In this document: positions 1-7,881 of the stretch, one piece after another
How positions within the stretch are numbered: the stretch's first letter is position 1
Layout of the letters: the number at the start of each line of letters is the position of its first letter
The notes under the pieces: generated by a model
Database searches by the model: none
Told to the model about the DNA's origin: nothing
The model's input: the letters and a program-made list of their open reading frames with translations, nothing else
Made by a program: the position numbers and the translations under genes
Source: Gillisia limnaea DSM 15749
GTDB lineage: Bacteria > Bacteroidota > Bacteroidia > Flavobacteriales > Flavobacteriaceae
NCBI RefSeq assembly: GCF_000243235.1
Contig: NZ_JH594605.1
Location: 343,982 to 407,981 of the forward strand
DNA: 64,000 nt
Reading direction: 5' to 3'

Positions 1-312
1 ATTAAGAGCGAACACAGTATTCAGGTTCAGGTAGGTATTGCAGTTTTAATAACTGGTGTTGGATTTTATTTTGATATCTCAAAATTCGATTGGATGTTTC
101 AGTTTTTCGCGATTGGCCTGGTTTTAAGTGCCGAAGGTCTTAACAGCGCAGTAGAAGGAATTGCAGATTTTGTGCATCCGGATTTTCATACAAAAATTGG
201 ATATATTAAAGATGTGGCAGCAGGGGCTGTCCTATTTGCAGCCCTTACTGCCGTTATCATCGCAGGGTTCATTTATCTCCCGTACCTTTTCCCAAATCTT
301 TTCCTACAATAA
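1..312 (+). CDS. dgkA: Diacylglycerol/undecaprenol kinase (DgkA family), C-terminal part
   Basis: The frame is open from the first base and ends at TAA 310-312, so the gene is cut by the window edge and 103 residues are visible. The small integral-membrane DgkA family phosphorylates lipid alcohols (diacylglycerol or undecaprenol) at the inner membrane. What shows it is the motif GLVLSAEGLNSAVEGIAD, matching the family's E..N[ST]A.E helix that carries the catalytic and metal-binding glutamates, followed by D-F-x-x-P and a last hydrophobic segment (AAGAVLFAALTAVIIAGFI). Length is compatible with the missing part being only the N-terminal helix. An internal ATG at 94 is not a credible start because the family-conserved segment begins upstream of it. 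Whether the substrate is diacylglycerol or undecaprenol cannot be told from this fragment. Confidence 0.85.
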   Translation: MKSEHSIQVQVGIAVLITGVGFYFDISKFDWMFQFFAIGLVLSAEGLNSAVEGIADFVHPDFHTKIGYIKDVAAGAVLFAALTAVIIAGFIYLPYLFPNLFLQ

Positions 313-1107
313 AAAGCTTTTATTACTTATACAGTATACCTGCGGGACTTTTATTCTTCGTTTTTAAGCACATAATAGTCATGTTTTATATGGCACCATC
401 CTAAATCTTGTAAGGCAAAATTTTAGTTAAGCGTTGATCAAGAATTCTATAGTTTTTAGTCCCTTGATATTCTTTTGAAGGATTATATTTTCGCGTCAAA
501 TGATTTTGTTGAATCGTTTACACTTCTCATTGAAAGATACTGAGCGATAGATCGCTCCTTTATATACTCCTAATTGGCCACAATATTGAAACCTTAATTT
601 TACTGCTAAGACTTCCGGATATTAACTTTCCGCATATGGTTATAATCCAAAAAAAAGCCTATAACCTGTTAATTTTATGCTATTAATTTAATTTTAATTC
701 ACAGATCTTTTCCTTTAGTAAAATTGTATCTCCCACCTCCCAGAACAGTTTACTCTCAATTTTTTGCGAAGAATTAAATTTCATAAATATAATGACAGAA
801 GGTATTCAATGAAAACGGCATTCTTAGTAAACCAAAAGTGTAAATAATGATTTTTAATCTGTACCTACTTTGGAGAAGTTTCCCGAAATATTGAAAAAAC
901 CTGGTTCTTTTTCAAAATCTATAAACCTAATATTCAATTTGATACGCAGAATAAACTACTGATAAATATCATTGTTAATAATCTTGAATTATCTTAATTT
1001 TATTCTGTACAATAGTTATTGGATAAAAATTGCTTCGAAACCCAATCTTGTATAATCTCCCCATTAAGAATTTATAGTAATTTATTAATAACTAAATATT
1101 TATAATC
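313..1107. other. Long gene-free AT-rich spacer
   Basis: This 795-base stretch has no credible gene on either strand: frames are broken by frequent stops and no family motif was recognised. It holds one clear inverted repeat at 542-557 (GAGCGA, loop TAGA, TCGCTC) followed by a short pyrimidine run, which could be a weak terminator or a structured element. A short frame near 790-845 contains a YNDRR-type string vaguely like the end of IS3-type transposases, but it is too short to claim. The promoter of the secreted-protein gene starting at 1108 probably lies in the last 100 bases. Confidence 0.6.
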
Positions 1108-1605
1108 ATGAAAAGGATCTTACTTGGTTTATTTATTTTTGGTTTGACCACCCAAGCCTACGCTCAGGTAACAGAGTTACCTGAGATTAAAATTGTAGCC
1201 GTAAACTACAAGTATCTTGATGCTGCTGGAGAAGAAGATGTGGCAGAACCGGTGAAATTATTACAACGGGAAGCAGCAACTTTCAATTTGAAAAATTCAG
1301 AATATTACCAGGATGATTATGACACTTATTTCATTTCGTTTTTCATTCCTCAAGGTAAAATCCTTGCCTCTTATGATAGAGATGGTAAATTATTAAGAAC
1401 TGCCGAAAAATTTAAGGACATAGCACTCCCAAAAGCAGTTTCTACAGCCGTTGCAAAAAGATTTCCTGGATGGAGCGTTTCTAAGGATGTTTATTTGGTA
1501 AGTTATCATGAAGCCAAAGGAGCCTCTAAAACATACAAACTCTTACTGGAAAACGGAGATAAGCGAATGAGGATCAAAACAGACGAAAAAGGAAATTTCC
1601 TTTAG
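1108..1605 (+). CDS. Small secreted protein, PepSY-like/DUF2874-type
   Basis: A 165-residue protein with a clear Sec signal peptide (MKRILLGLFIFGLTTQAYAQ, cleavage expected after AYA). The C-terminal 80 residues have the pattern of PepSY-like/DUF2874 periplasmic proteins common in Bacteroidota: a hydrophilic strand DRDGKLLRTAE, then LPKAVSTAVAKRFPGW, then a strand ending in a Gly-Asp/Lys-rich segment. Such proteins are small and secreted, without known enzymatic activity; some automatic annotations give misleading enzyme names. The gene stands alone, with a terminator-like hairpin at 1661-1693. The family assignment is by pattern only; the secreted nature is well supported. Confidence 0.65.
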   Translation: MKRILLGLFIFGLTTQAYAQVTELPEIKIVAVNYKYLDAAGEEDVAEPVKLLQREAATFNLKNSEYYQDDYDTYFISFFIPQGKILASYDRDGKLLRTAEKFKDIALPKAVSTAVAKRFPGWSVSKDVYLVSYHEAKGASKTYKLLLENGDKRMRIKTDEKGNFL

Positions 1606-1660
1606 TCCTTTGTATACTTATAATTATTAAAAAAGGCCAAACTTTAAAATTTTGGTTGGT

Positions 1661-1693
1661 AAAGAGGCTGTCTAAAAAGGCGGTCTCTTTCTT
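1661..1693 (+). terminator. Hairpin with repeat-like sequence downstream of the secreted protein gene
   Basis: AAAGAGGCTG...GGTCTCTTT forms a stem with two G-U-type pairs around the loop TCTAAAAAG, followed by CTT. It sits 55 bases after the stop at 1605. The same 28 bases recur with one mismatch, in inverse orientation, at 11288-11315 where they end the vWA lipoprotein gene, so this is either a reused terminator cassette or part of a dispersed repeat. Confidence 0.5.
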
Positions 1694-1865
1694 GAATTCC
1701 AACAACTTACTACTTTTAAATTGTCTAAAAACATCATTGAAGATTTGGTTTCATTTTATGCAAAAAATAAAATTAAACCTCTGATATATATCATCTTATG
1801 ATTTCCGGTTTTACACTAATTTCAGTATGTAATATAAAAATTATTAATTTTTAAAACCTAAAATC

Positions 1866-2351
1866 ATGTCATTAGTTAAATCAAGCAAACGCCGTTCTCC
1901 TATTGCTGGGGAATCACTTATGTCTCAAGATCCTTTTTTTTCAGATCTGATGGATACCCGCAGAGGCATCTTTAATTTAAACCGGATCTTTAATGGAGAT
2001 TTTGAAAATGATCTAAATTTGATCCCTGCGCTTAATGTAAAGGACAACAAAAAAAATTACGAGGTTCTATTAGCCGTGCCCGGACTAACCAAGAATGACT
2101 TTAATATCACCGTAGATGATGGTATTTTGACTATTTCTGCTGAAAAAGAGGCAAAAACAGAAGAAGAAAAAGAAGGATTTGTAAGGAAGGAATTTAGTTA
2201 CAATTCATTTTCTAGGTCAATGATTCTACCAGATTCAGTTGACGAGGATAAAGATATTAAAGCCCAATATCAGGATGGTGTCCTAAAGTTGACCCTTCAC
2301 AAAAAAGAAGGAGCTAAGCCAAAAAGTCCTAAAAAAGTGAATGTGTCTTAA
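1866..2351 (+). CDS. Small heat shock protein, Hsp20 family
   Basis: A 161-residue alpha-crystallin-domain chaperone that would bind unfolding proteins and hold them for refolding, in the cytoplasm. The domain spans about residues 50-150: it opens with PALNVKDNKKNYEVLLAVPGL, has the GILTISAEKE strand, and closes with the diagnostic A-x-Y-x-DGVLKLTLHKK motif (AQYQDGVLKLTLHKKE). The C-terminal tail PKSPKKVNVS carries a short basic end; the usual I-x-I/V anchor is represented only loosely by VNV. The start at 1866 gives the expected N-terminal arm. A perfect terminator follows at once. The neighbouring universal stress genes fit a stress-response region. Confidence 0.95.
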   Translation: MSLVKSSKRRSPIAGESLMSQDPFFSDLMDTRRGIFNLNRIFNGDFENDLNLIPALNVKDNKKNYEVLLAVPGLTKNDFNITVDDGILTISAEKEAKTEEEKEGFVRKEFSYNSFSRSMILPDSVDEDKDIKAQYQDGVLKLTLHKKEGAKPKSPKKVNVS

Positions 2352-2356
2352 ATAAG

Positions 2357-2400
2357 AAAGGTGATTGAAAAGAAATAATTTCAATCACCTTTTTATTTTT
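2357..2400. terminator. Bidirectional rho-independent terminator
   Basis: A perfect 14-base-pair stem, AAAGGTGATTGAAA (2357-2370) against TTTCAATCACCTTT (2379-2392), with loop AGAAATAA and a T-rich tail to 2400. It lies 5 bases after the Hsp20 stop and just before the stop of the convergent WG-repeat gene, so it probably serves both. Confidence 0.9.
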
Positions 2401-2406
2401 TGTTGA

Positions 2407-3036
2407 TTATATTTTATGAATCTCCCATTTTTTTTGGGGACTTTTTACAGCAATTAAATTCTCACTCACCCATCGCGCTTCAATTCGTGGTGCTTCCCTT
2501 AATTTCTCTCTGGAGACCGCTACCGGAAAAGGACCGGCTAGATATTGCTTCACTTCTCCTTCCCTGTCTATTAAAACAACATCGTACTTATAGGATTTAA
2601 TTGTGATATCCAAAAGATCATTCCTTCCTAAAGATTTCTCTTCTATTTTTAAAGCCAATGCTTGTCCGTTTTTGAAGTTGGAAACATTTAGGAATTCCGG
2701 TTCAATAACTGTCTTCCCCGAAGAATCTATAAATCCATAATACGGAATTTCGTCGGTAACCTTTTTAATTATAATCCTGCCATCATACATGCCCGGGAAT
2801 TGCTGAGAAGCCACCCCAACATCGGTTTTAGAAGAGGTCTTTTCATTATGAATTAAATCATTCCTGAAATTAACTGTTAATTCTCCCTGAGAATTTAAAA
2901 ACCCCCATTTATTATTTTTTAAAACCGGGATGTGACCTTCATTTGCCGGACCAATAAATTCGAGATCCTGAATTACCTGTGAAAAAGTGAGTAACGGAAT
3001 CATAAGAAAAACCGTTACCAGCAGTACTAATTTCAT
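2407..3036 (-). CDS. WG-repeat secreted protein
   Basis: A 209-residue protein with a signal peptide (MKLVLLVTVFLMIPLLTFSQ). It contains two WG-type repeats: NNKWGFLNSQGELTVNF near residues 43-60 and IPYYGFIDSSGKTVIEPEF near residues 95-115, where the W-G or Y-G-F-I/L-x-x-x-G-x-x-x-x-x pattern is typical. WG repeats are structural modules in exported Bacteroidota proteins and no enzymatic role is known. The C-terminal part (about 120-209) has a further degenerate repeat with INRxGE-like spacing. It is convergent with hsp20 and shares the terminator. Its function cannot be stated beyond a periplasmic or surface location. Confidence 0.75.
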   Translation of the reverse strand: MKLVLLVTVFLMIPLLTFSQVIQDLEFIGPANEGHIPVLKNNKWGFLNSQGELTVNFRNDLIHNEKTSSKTDVGVASQQFPGMYDGRIIIKKVTDEIPYYGFIDSSGKTVIEPEFLNVSNFKNGQALALKIEEKSLGRNDLLDITIKSYKYDVVLIDREGEVKQYLAGPFPVAVSREKLREAPRIEARWVSENLIAVKSPQKKWEIHKI

Positions 3037-3229
3037 TTTTATTAAATTTTAATATTCATTAAGAAAATTACGGTTCTTTCTTTTAATAGAAAATGATAAA
3101 CATCATACTTTCATACACGTGAAGTTTCGCGTTTGCCTTATTTAACTAGTTCAAAGCCCGCGCTAAACTGATATTGGTCATAGTTTTAAGGGTCATTTCG
3201 CAATAACTTTATTGTAAACAAATTTTATA

Positions 3230-4087
3230 ATGATGAGAAAGATAGTGGTTCCAACAGATTTTTCGAAAAACGCATTCAATGCCCTCAAATATGCCGTAGA
3301 GTTATTTAAATATGAAAAATGTGAAATTTTCATATTACACGCTTTTGCCGATGAGGTTTACGACGACATGTCTATAAATAACCAGGCTTTATTAGAGGAC
3401 TTAAAAGACAGCGTTCAGGTAAAATCGGAAAAAGAAATTGCCCAGATCATTTTAGATATCAAAGAATATTCTCCAAATCCTCACCATCATTTTAAATCAA
3501 TTTCTGAATTTGGTTCGCTTGTAGATGAGATCAACGAAGTAGTGAACGAAGAAAATGCCGATATCATTATAATGGGAACCAGGGGTAAAACAAATTATCA
3601 GCATATAACCTTTGGAACCAATACCCTTCAGGTAATTAAATATGTGCATTGTCCGGTTCTTTCGATCCCGGAAAATTATGAATTTAAAACACCCAAAAAC
3701 TTCCTCTTCCCTACAAATTATATGATCCCCTATCAAAAAAGGGAATTAAAACTGGTAGCTGATTTATCCAGCGCCTACCAGGCTATTATTCATCTATTAT
3801 ACATTTCTGAATTTCCTGTAGAGAGTTTCCGGCAAAAGGACAACCAATTATTCCTAAAGGAACAATTCTATGAAACCGGTTTTAAATTTCATAGGGGCGA
3901 AGAAACGGATAAGATAAAAGCCATTAATAAAAACATTGGCTCATTGAACATAGATCTTTTGATTATGGTCAATTCCCGATACACTTATTTAGAAACTATT
4001 TTATCAGGATCTACCATCGACATTATTGGCTTACAGCCCAAAATCCCATTTTTAATACTTCAGAATTTCTATCGGCAAATAACTTAA
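3230..4087 (+). CDS. Universal stress protein, tandem UspA domains (copy 1)
   Basis: A 285-residue cytoplasmic protein made of two Usp folds. The N-terminal domain begins MMRKIVVPTDFSKNAFNALKYA, with the ATP-contacting aspartate of the PTDFS strand, and ends with the nucleotide-binding motif G-x2-G-x9-G-[ST] at about residues 116-130 (GTRG...GT). The second domain (about 150-285) keeps the fold's start (PKNFLFPTNY) but its matching segment (MVNSRYTYLETILSGST) lacks the glycine motif, so only the first half should bind ATP. It heads a run of four paralogues. ATG codons at 3230 and 3233 are both possible starts. Confidence 0.93.
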   Translation: MMRKIVVPTDFSKNAFNALKYAVELFKYEKCEIFILHAFADEVYDDMSINNQALLEDLKDSVQVKSEKEIAQIILDIKEYSPNPHHHFKSISEFGSLVDEINEVVNEENADIIIMGTRGKTNYQHITFGTNTLQVIKYVHCPVLSIPENYEFKTPKNFLFPTNYMIPYQKRELKLVADLSSAYQAIIHLLYISEFPVESFRQKDNQLFLKEQFYETGFKFHRGEETDKIKAINKNIGSLNIDLLIMVNSRYTYLETILSGSTIDIIGLQPKIPFLILQNFYRQIT

Positions 4088-4138
4088 ATCTCACAAAACC
4101 GTTGGATTGATTTTAAGATTTATTTAAAAAAATAAAAG

Positions 4139-4990
4139 ATGAAAAAAATACTTTTACCTACCGATTTTTCCGATAATGCGTTTAATGCCATAAAATACGC
4201 TGTACAACTTTTTGAGAACGAAGCGTGCATTTTCTACCTTTTAAACACCTATACGCCGGTGCTTTACGACACCGAACATATTCTTTATAGCCCTTCTCAA
4301 TTAAGTCTTGACGAAATTTATAAGAATAATTCCCTAAAAGGATTGAAGAGAGTTGAAAAAAAGTTGAAGCGAGAATTTCATAATCCCAAACATACTATAG
4401 AGAAGGTTTCGTCCTTTAATCTACTTAATGAAGAGATTCTGGAACAGGTGAAAGAAAAAGAAATAGACCTTGTAATAATGGGTACTCAAGGCGCAACTGG
4501 TGCCGAAGAAATCTTGTTTGGAACCCACACCGTTCATGCCATAAAAAAAACCAAAGTGCCTCTTCTGGCTATCCCTTCCGATTTTGAGTTCGTTCAGCCA
4601 AAAAACATTCTTTTCCCTACAGATTATGATATTAATTATACCACTAAACATTTACAACTTCTGAAAGAGCTGGCTTATACTTATAACTTCGAGATACATA
4701 TTCTACATGTGATTTTTGGGCGACAGCTTGAAGAGAAGCAGGAATACTCTAAAAAAATACTGGTTGACTATTTTAAAGAAACACGCAATCAATTTTATAG
4801 TATTGAAAAAAATACCGTTACAGAAGGGATCTACGATTTTCAGAAAGAGAATTCCATCGATCTGTTAGCAATGATTAGCAACAAACATTCATTTTTTGAA
4901 AACCTGCTTTTCAGGCCGGTAATAAATGACATTGGATTTCACGTAAAGATTCCGTTTTTGGTAATTCCTTCTGGAAAATATAATTCTTAA
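4139..4990 (+). CDS. Universal stress protein, tandem UspA domains (copy 2)
   Basis: A 283-residue paralogue of the preceding gene. Domain 1 starts MKKILLPTDFSDNAFNAIKYA and carries the ATP motif GTQG-x9-GT (GTQGATGAEEILFGTHT), so nucleotide binding is expected. Domain 2 starts PKNILFPTDYDINY and ends MISNKHSFFENLLFRPVIND, without the glycine motif. In known Usp proteins ATP-binding members often act as regulators by binding partners in an ATP-dependent way; the partner here is unknown. It lies 51 bases after copy 1 and only 2 bases before copy 3, so co-transcription is likely. Confidence 0.93.
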   Translation: MKKILLPTDFSDNAFNAIKYAVQLFENEACIFYLLNTYTPVLYDTEHILYSPSQLSLDEIYKNNSLKGLKRVEKKLKREFHNPKHTIEKVSSFNLLNEEILEQVKEKEIDLVIMGTQGATGAEEILFGTHTVHAIKKTKVPLLAIPSDFEFVQPKNILFPTDYDINYTTKHLQLLKELAYTYNFEIHILHVIFGRQLEEKQEYSKKILVDYFKETRNQFYSIEKNTVTEGIYDFQKENSIDLLAMISNKHSFFENLLFRPVINDIGFHVKIPFLVIPSGKYNS

Positions 4991-4992
4991 CC

Positions 4993-5841
4993 ATGAAAAA
5001 CATCCTTCTTCCTACAGATTTTTCAGAAAACGCCTGGAATTCGACGCTTTACGCGATAAATTTGTATAAAGAGGAATCTTGCCGTTTTTTTTTAATGACT
5101 TCATATAATGTAAATGGTTATTATGAAAACAGTATGATGGATCCCGTTCCGGCAAAAGAGGAATCGATAAAAGTTAAAGCAAATTCAGAAGAAAAGCTAA
5201 ACCGACTTTGTGAAATTATTAAAGAACGCTCTTCAAATCCTAAGCATACATTCAAATGTGTTGCCTTAAATAAAACCTTAATAGATTCTATAAAACATGA
5301 GCTCAACCAGCATGCATTTGATATTATTCTCATAGGCACACAGGGATCCACGGGAGCTTATGAAGTAATTTTTGGCAGTAATACGATTCAAATATTGAAT
5401 GAGATAAAAAACTGCCCTATTCTTGCAGTTCCATCCAATGTATATTTTAAGGTCCTAAAAGAGATCGTATTGGCCACTAGTTATAAAATCGAACATTCCA
5501 GTGATGATCTTAAATACCTTATTCAACTTGCCAAACAAAATAATTCTGCGATTCGGATACTTCACATAGAAGAATCCGGGGGGATTAGTATCTCTCAAAA
5601 ACATAACAAAAACCATCTGGAGTCTTGTTTAAAAGAGATTGAACATAGCGCTCATTCTTTGGCTCACGTAAGTATTCCTATAGGAATTTATTGTTTTACC
5701 GAAAGCAGAGGAAGTGATATGATCGTATTTATTAATAAAAAGCACAATTTTTTAGAAAACTTACTTTTTAAGCCTCTCTATAAAGATTTAGGGAATTATT
5801 CCAGGATTCCCTTACTCGTTTTACACCGTTCCAATGAATAA
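4993..5841 (+). CDS. Universal stress protein, tandem UspA domains (copy 3)
   Basis: A 282-residue paralogue with start MKNILLPTDFSENAWNSTLYA and first-domain ATP motif GTQG-x9-GS (GTQGSTGAYEVIFGSNT). The second domain again has a degenerate loop (INKKHNFLENLLFKPLYKDLG), shared in sequence with copies 2 and 4, so this KKH-F-L/F-x-N/S segment is a conserved substitute for the glycine motif rather than random decay. It begins 2 bases after the stop of copy 2, which suggests translational coupling. Function is assigned at family level only. Confidence 0.93.
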   Translation: MKNILLPTDFSENAWNSTLYAINLYKEESCRFFLMTSYNVNGYYENSMMDPVPAKEESIKVKANSEEKLNRLCEIIKERSSNPKHTFKCVALNKTLIDSIKHELNQHAFDIILIGTQGSTGAYEVIFGSNTIQILNEIKNCPILAVPSNVYFKVLKEIVLATSYKIEHSSDDLKYLIQLAKQNNSAIRILHIEESGGISISQKHNKNHLESCLKEIEHSAHSLAHVSIPIGIYCFTESRGSDMIVFINKKHNFLENLLFKPLYKDLGNYSRIPLLVLHRSNE

Positions 5842-5928
5842 GCTTTAAAAACATTAAAGAGATGTGACTGTTGTCATATTCCCCGTAAGATCAACAAATT
5901 ACCTTTATACTACTAAACTAATAAAGTG

Positions 5929-6786
5929 ATGAGAAAGAATATATTAATACCAACCGATTTTTCCAAAAATTCGTGGAACGCTTTAAATTATGCTTTGAGT
6001 TTATTTAAAGATGACAAATGTACGTTCTACCTGTTAAATGCATTTCAACTATATTATTTCACAACAGACAGCCTTATTGTTCCTGAGCCGGGAGAACCTA
6101 ATTATGAAAAAGCCAAAGAAGCATCTGAGATTGGGCTTGAAAAAACAATAGATGGAATCACATCCAGAGGAGGTACCGAAGAACATAGATTTGAAATTAT
6201 TTCTACCTATAATTCTGTTTTGGAAGCCGTAAGGACTGTTATCGATAAAAATGATATAGAATTAGTGATAATGGGTACCAAAGGTGAAAATGACCCTACA
6301 AGTAAACTGTATGGTAGTAGTGCAGTGGATGTTATGGAGAAAGTATATGATTGTCCAGTTATCGTCATTCCGGAAAACGTGAGCTATCAGGAGGAAAAGA
6401 GAAAAGAAGTTGTATTTGCTACCAATTTTAAAACTGCTTACAAGCGTCGAGAATTAGAGAACCTGGTTGATATCGCAAAAAAAATGAAGGCAGCAATTAG
6501 GGTGCTACATATTCAGGAAGTAGATAAATTAAGCAAGGAGCAGGGGAAAAATAAAGAGGACCTGCAGGAATATTTGGGTGATGTGGTTCACACATTTCAT
6601 ACATTAACCGATATTAAAGTAGCCCCCGGGATTCATTCCTTTATAGAAAGCAGAGATAGTGATCTCCTGGCACTTATCAATAAAAAGCATAGTTTTTTAA
6701 ACAGCATATTTACAAAATCCCTGGTAAAAGAAATTGGATATAAACCTCAGGTCCCTGTTCTGGTGATGCATAATATAAAAGATTAG
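5929..6786 (+). CDS. Universal stress protein, tandem UspA domains (copy 4)
   Basis: A 285-residue paralogue. A GTG at 5926 precedes, but the ATG at 5929 (MRKNILIPTDFSKNSWNALNYA) matches the sister genes and is chosen. Domain 1 has the ATP motif GTKG-x9-GS (GTKGENDPTSKLYGSS). Domain 2 starts KEVVFATNFKTAY and ends ALINKKHSFLNSIFTKSLVKEIG, lacking the glycine motif as in its sisters. An 87-base gap with a TACCTTTA box near 5901 precedes it, so it may have its own promoter. The ATP-cone nuclease gene follows 143 bases downstream on the same strand. Confidence 0.93.
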   Translation: MRKNILIPTDFSKNSWNALNYALSLFKDDKCTFYLLNAFQLYYFTTDSLIVPEPGEPNYEKAKEASEIGLEKTIDGITSRGGTEEHRFEIISTYNSVLEAVRTVIDKNDIELVIMGTKGENDPTSKLYGSSAVDVMEKVYDCPVIVIPENVSYQEEKRKEVVFATNFKTAYKRRELENLVDIAKKMKAAIRVLHIQEVDKLSKEQGKNKEDLQEYLGDVVHTFHTLTDIKVAPGIHSFIESRDSDLLALINKKHSFLNSIFTKSLVKEIGYKPQVPVLVMHNIKD

Positions 6787-6929
6787 AGTAACCAACTAAG
6801 TAAATCCCTCAATCAGGTTTGCACGGGACCATTCCTCAATCTATTAAACATGAAGAAATAAAAATATTATTCAGGCATTTTGAGGATAAATTAAAAATTC
6901 AAATTAGCAGAATTCAAATATTATAAAAT

Positions 6930-7772
6930 ATGACCGTCCGGAATCTCCATATTATAAAAGCTTCAGGGGAAAAAGATGTTTTTTCTGTTGAAAAAGTCAA
7001 GGCTTCCCTAAGAAAGTCTGGAGCAGATGAGGAAGTTATAAGTGATATACTTAGCAATTTGGAGGATGAATTATATGACGGGATTTCTACAAAGGAGATC
7101 TATAACCGGGCTTTCAATCTTTTGAAGAAAAGGAACCGGTCATTTGCCTCCCGGTATAAGTTGAAAAATGCTATTTATGAACTGGGTCCCACAGGATTTC
7201 CTTTTGAAAAATTCATTGCTTCAATTTTAAAACACAGCGGATTTAAAGTTGAGGTTGGAAAAATTGTACAGGGAATTTGTGTTACCCATGAACTGGATGT
7301 TATCGCCAGAAAAGATAAGGAGAAAAATTTATTTGAATGTAAGTTTCATACCGAACCAGGCAAAGCCTGTGATGTAAAAATTCCACTATATATTCACAGC
7401 AGATTTCGGGACATTCAAAATTTTTTGGATAAAAACCATCCTGGCACCCCGGCCTTTAAAGGCTGGCTGGTCACAAATACAAGATTTACTGAAGATGCCC
7501 GGAAATATGGAAAATGTGTAGGCCTGAATTTGTTGAGCTGGGATTTCCCCAAAGGAAATGCTTTGAAAGACAGGATAGATCATACGGGCTTGTATCCTAT
7601 TACAGTTTCTACCTTGCTTTCTGCCAGAGAGAAGCAATTCCTCTTGAGCAGAGATGTAGTATTGTGTAAAGAATTGATAGATGATAAATTTTACCTGGAT
7701 CATTTAGGTATATCCGAAGGAAGAAAATCCAGGATTTTAAAAGAGATGGAGATGCTTTGTAAGGTATCCTAA
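6930..7772 (+). CDS. ATP-cone domain fused to Mrr/PD-(D/E)XK nuclease-like domain
   Basis: A 280-residue two-domain protein. Residues 3-85 have the pattern of the ATP-cone, the nucleotide-sensing domain of ribonucleotide reductases and NrdR (VRNLHIIKASGEKDVFSVEKVKASLRKSG, i.e. V-x-K-x-x-G-x-x-x-x-F-x-x-x-K-V). Residues 88-200 resemble restriction-endonuclease-like Mrr domains: E93 in the FEKFIASIL helix, D123 in HELDVIA, then E136-C-K138 in LFECKFH, together a complete PD-(D/E)XK active-site signature. The last 70 residues are predicted alpha-helical and unrecognised. A nuclease controlled by ATP/dATP binding is the inference; target (DNA or RNA) is unknown. It lies between Usp genes and a beta-CASP hydrolase on the same strand. 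Confidence 0.8.
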   Translation: MTVRNLHIIKASGEKDVFSVEKVKASLRKSGADEEVISDILSNLEDELYDGISTKEIYNRAFNLLKKRNRSFASRYKLKNAIYELGPTGFPFEKFIASILKHSGFKVEVGKIVQGICVTHELDVIARKDKEKNLFECKFHTEPGKACDVKIPLYIHSRFRDIQNFLDKNHPGTPAFKGWLVTNTRFTEDARKYGKCVGLNLLSWDFPKGNALKDRIDHTGLYPITVSTLLSAREKQFLLSRDVVLCKELIDDKFYLDHLGISEGRKSRILKEMEMLCKVS

Positions 7773-7881
7773 AACCAATTCGGAGCCAAGTTCTCCTGGA
7801 GAATAAAAACAAGACATCTCGTTAATTATTTTGCAGAAAGTGGGTAAATCGACCCCTCTTGTGAGATTAAAATATTCAGTT

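Noticed and set aside
790..846. YNDRR-containing frame as an IS3 transposase remnant
   Set aside because: About 19 residues only, no P-x-x-F/Y end and no flanking inverted repeats; not distinguishable from chance.
930..1000. Frame resembling the N-box of a histidine kinase ATPase
   Set aside because: The asparagine/leucine pattern is too loose in AT-rich DNA, and no H-box or G-box is near.
7831..7881. TTG-initiated N-terminal extension of the beta-CASP protein
   Set aside because: The family-conserved start follows at the ATG at 7882, and the 17 extra residues have no counterpart in the fold.
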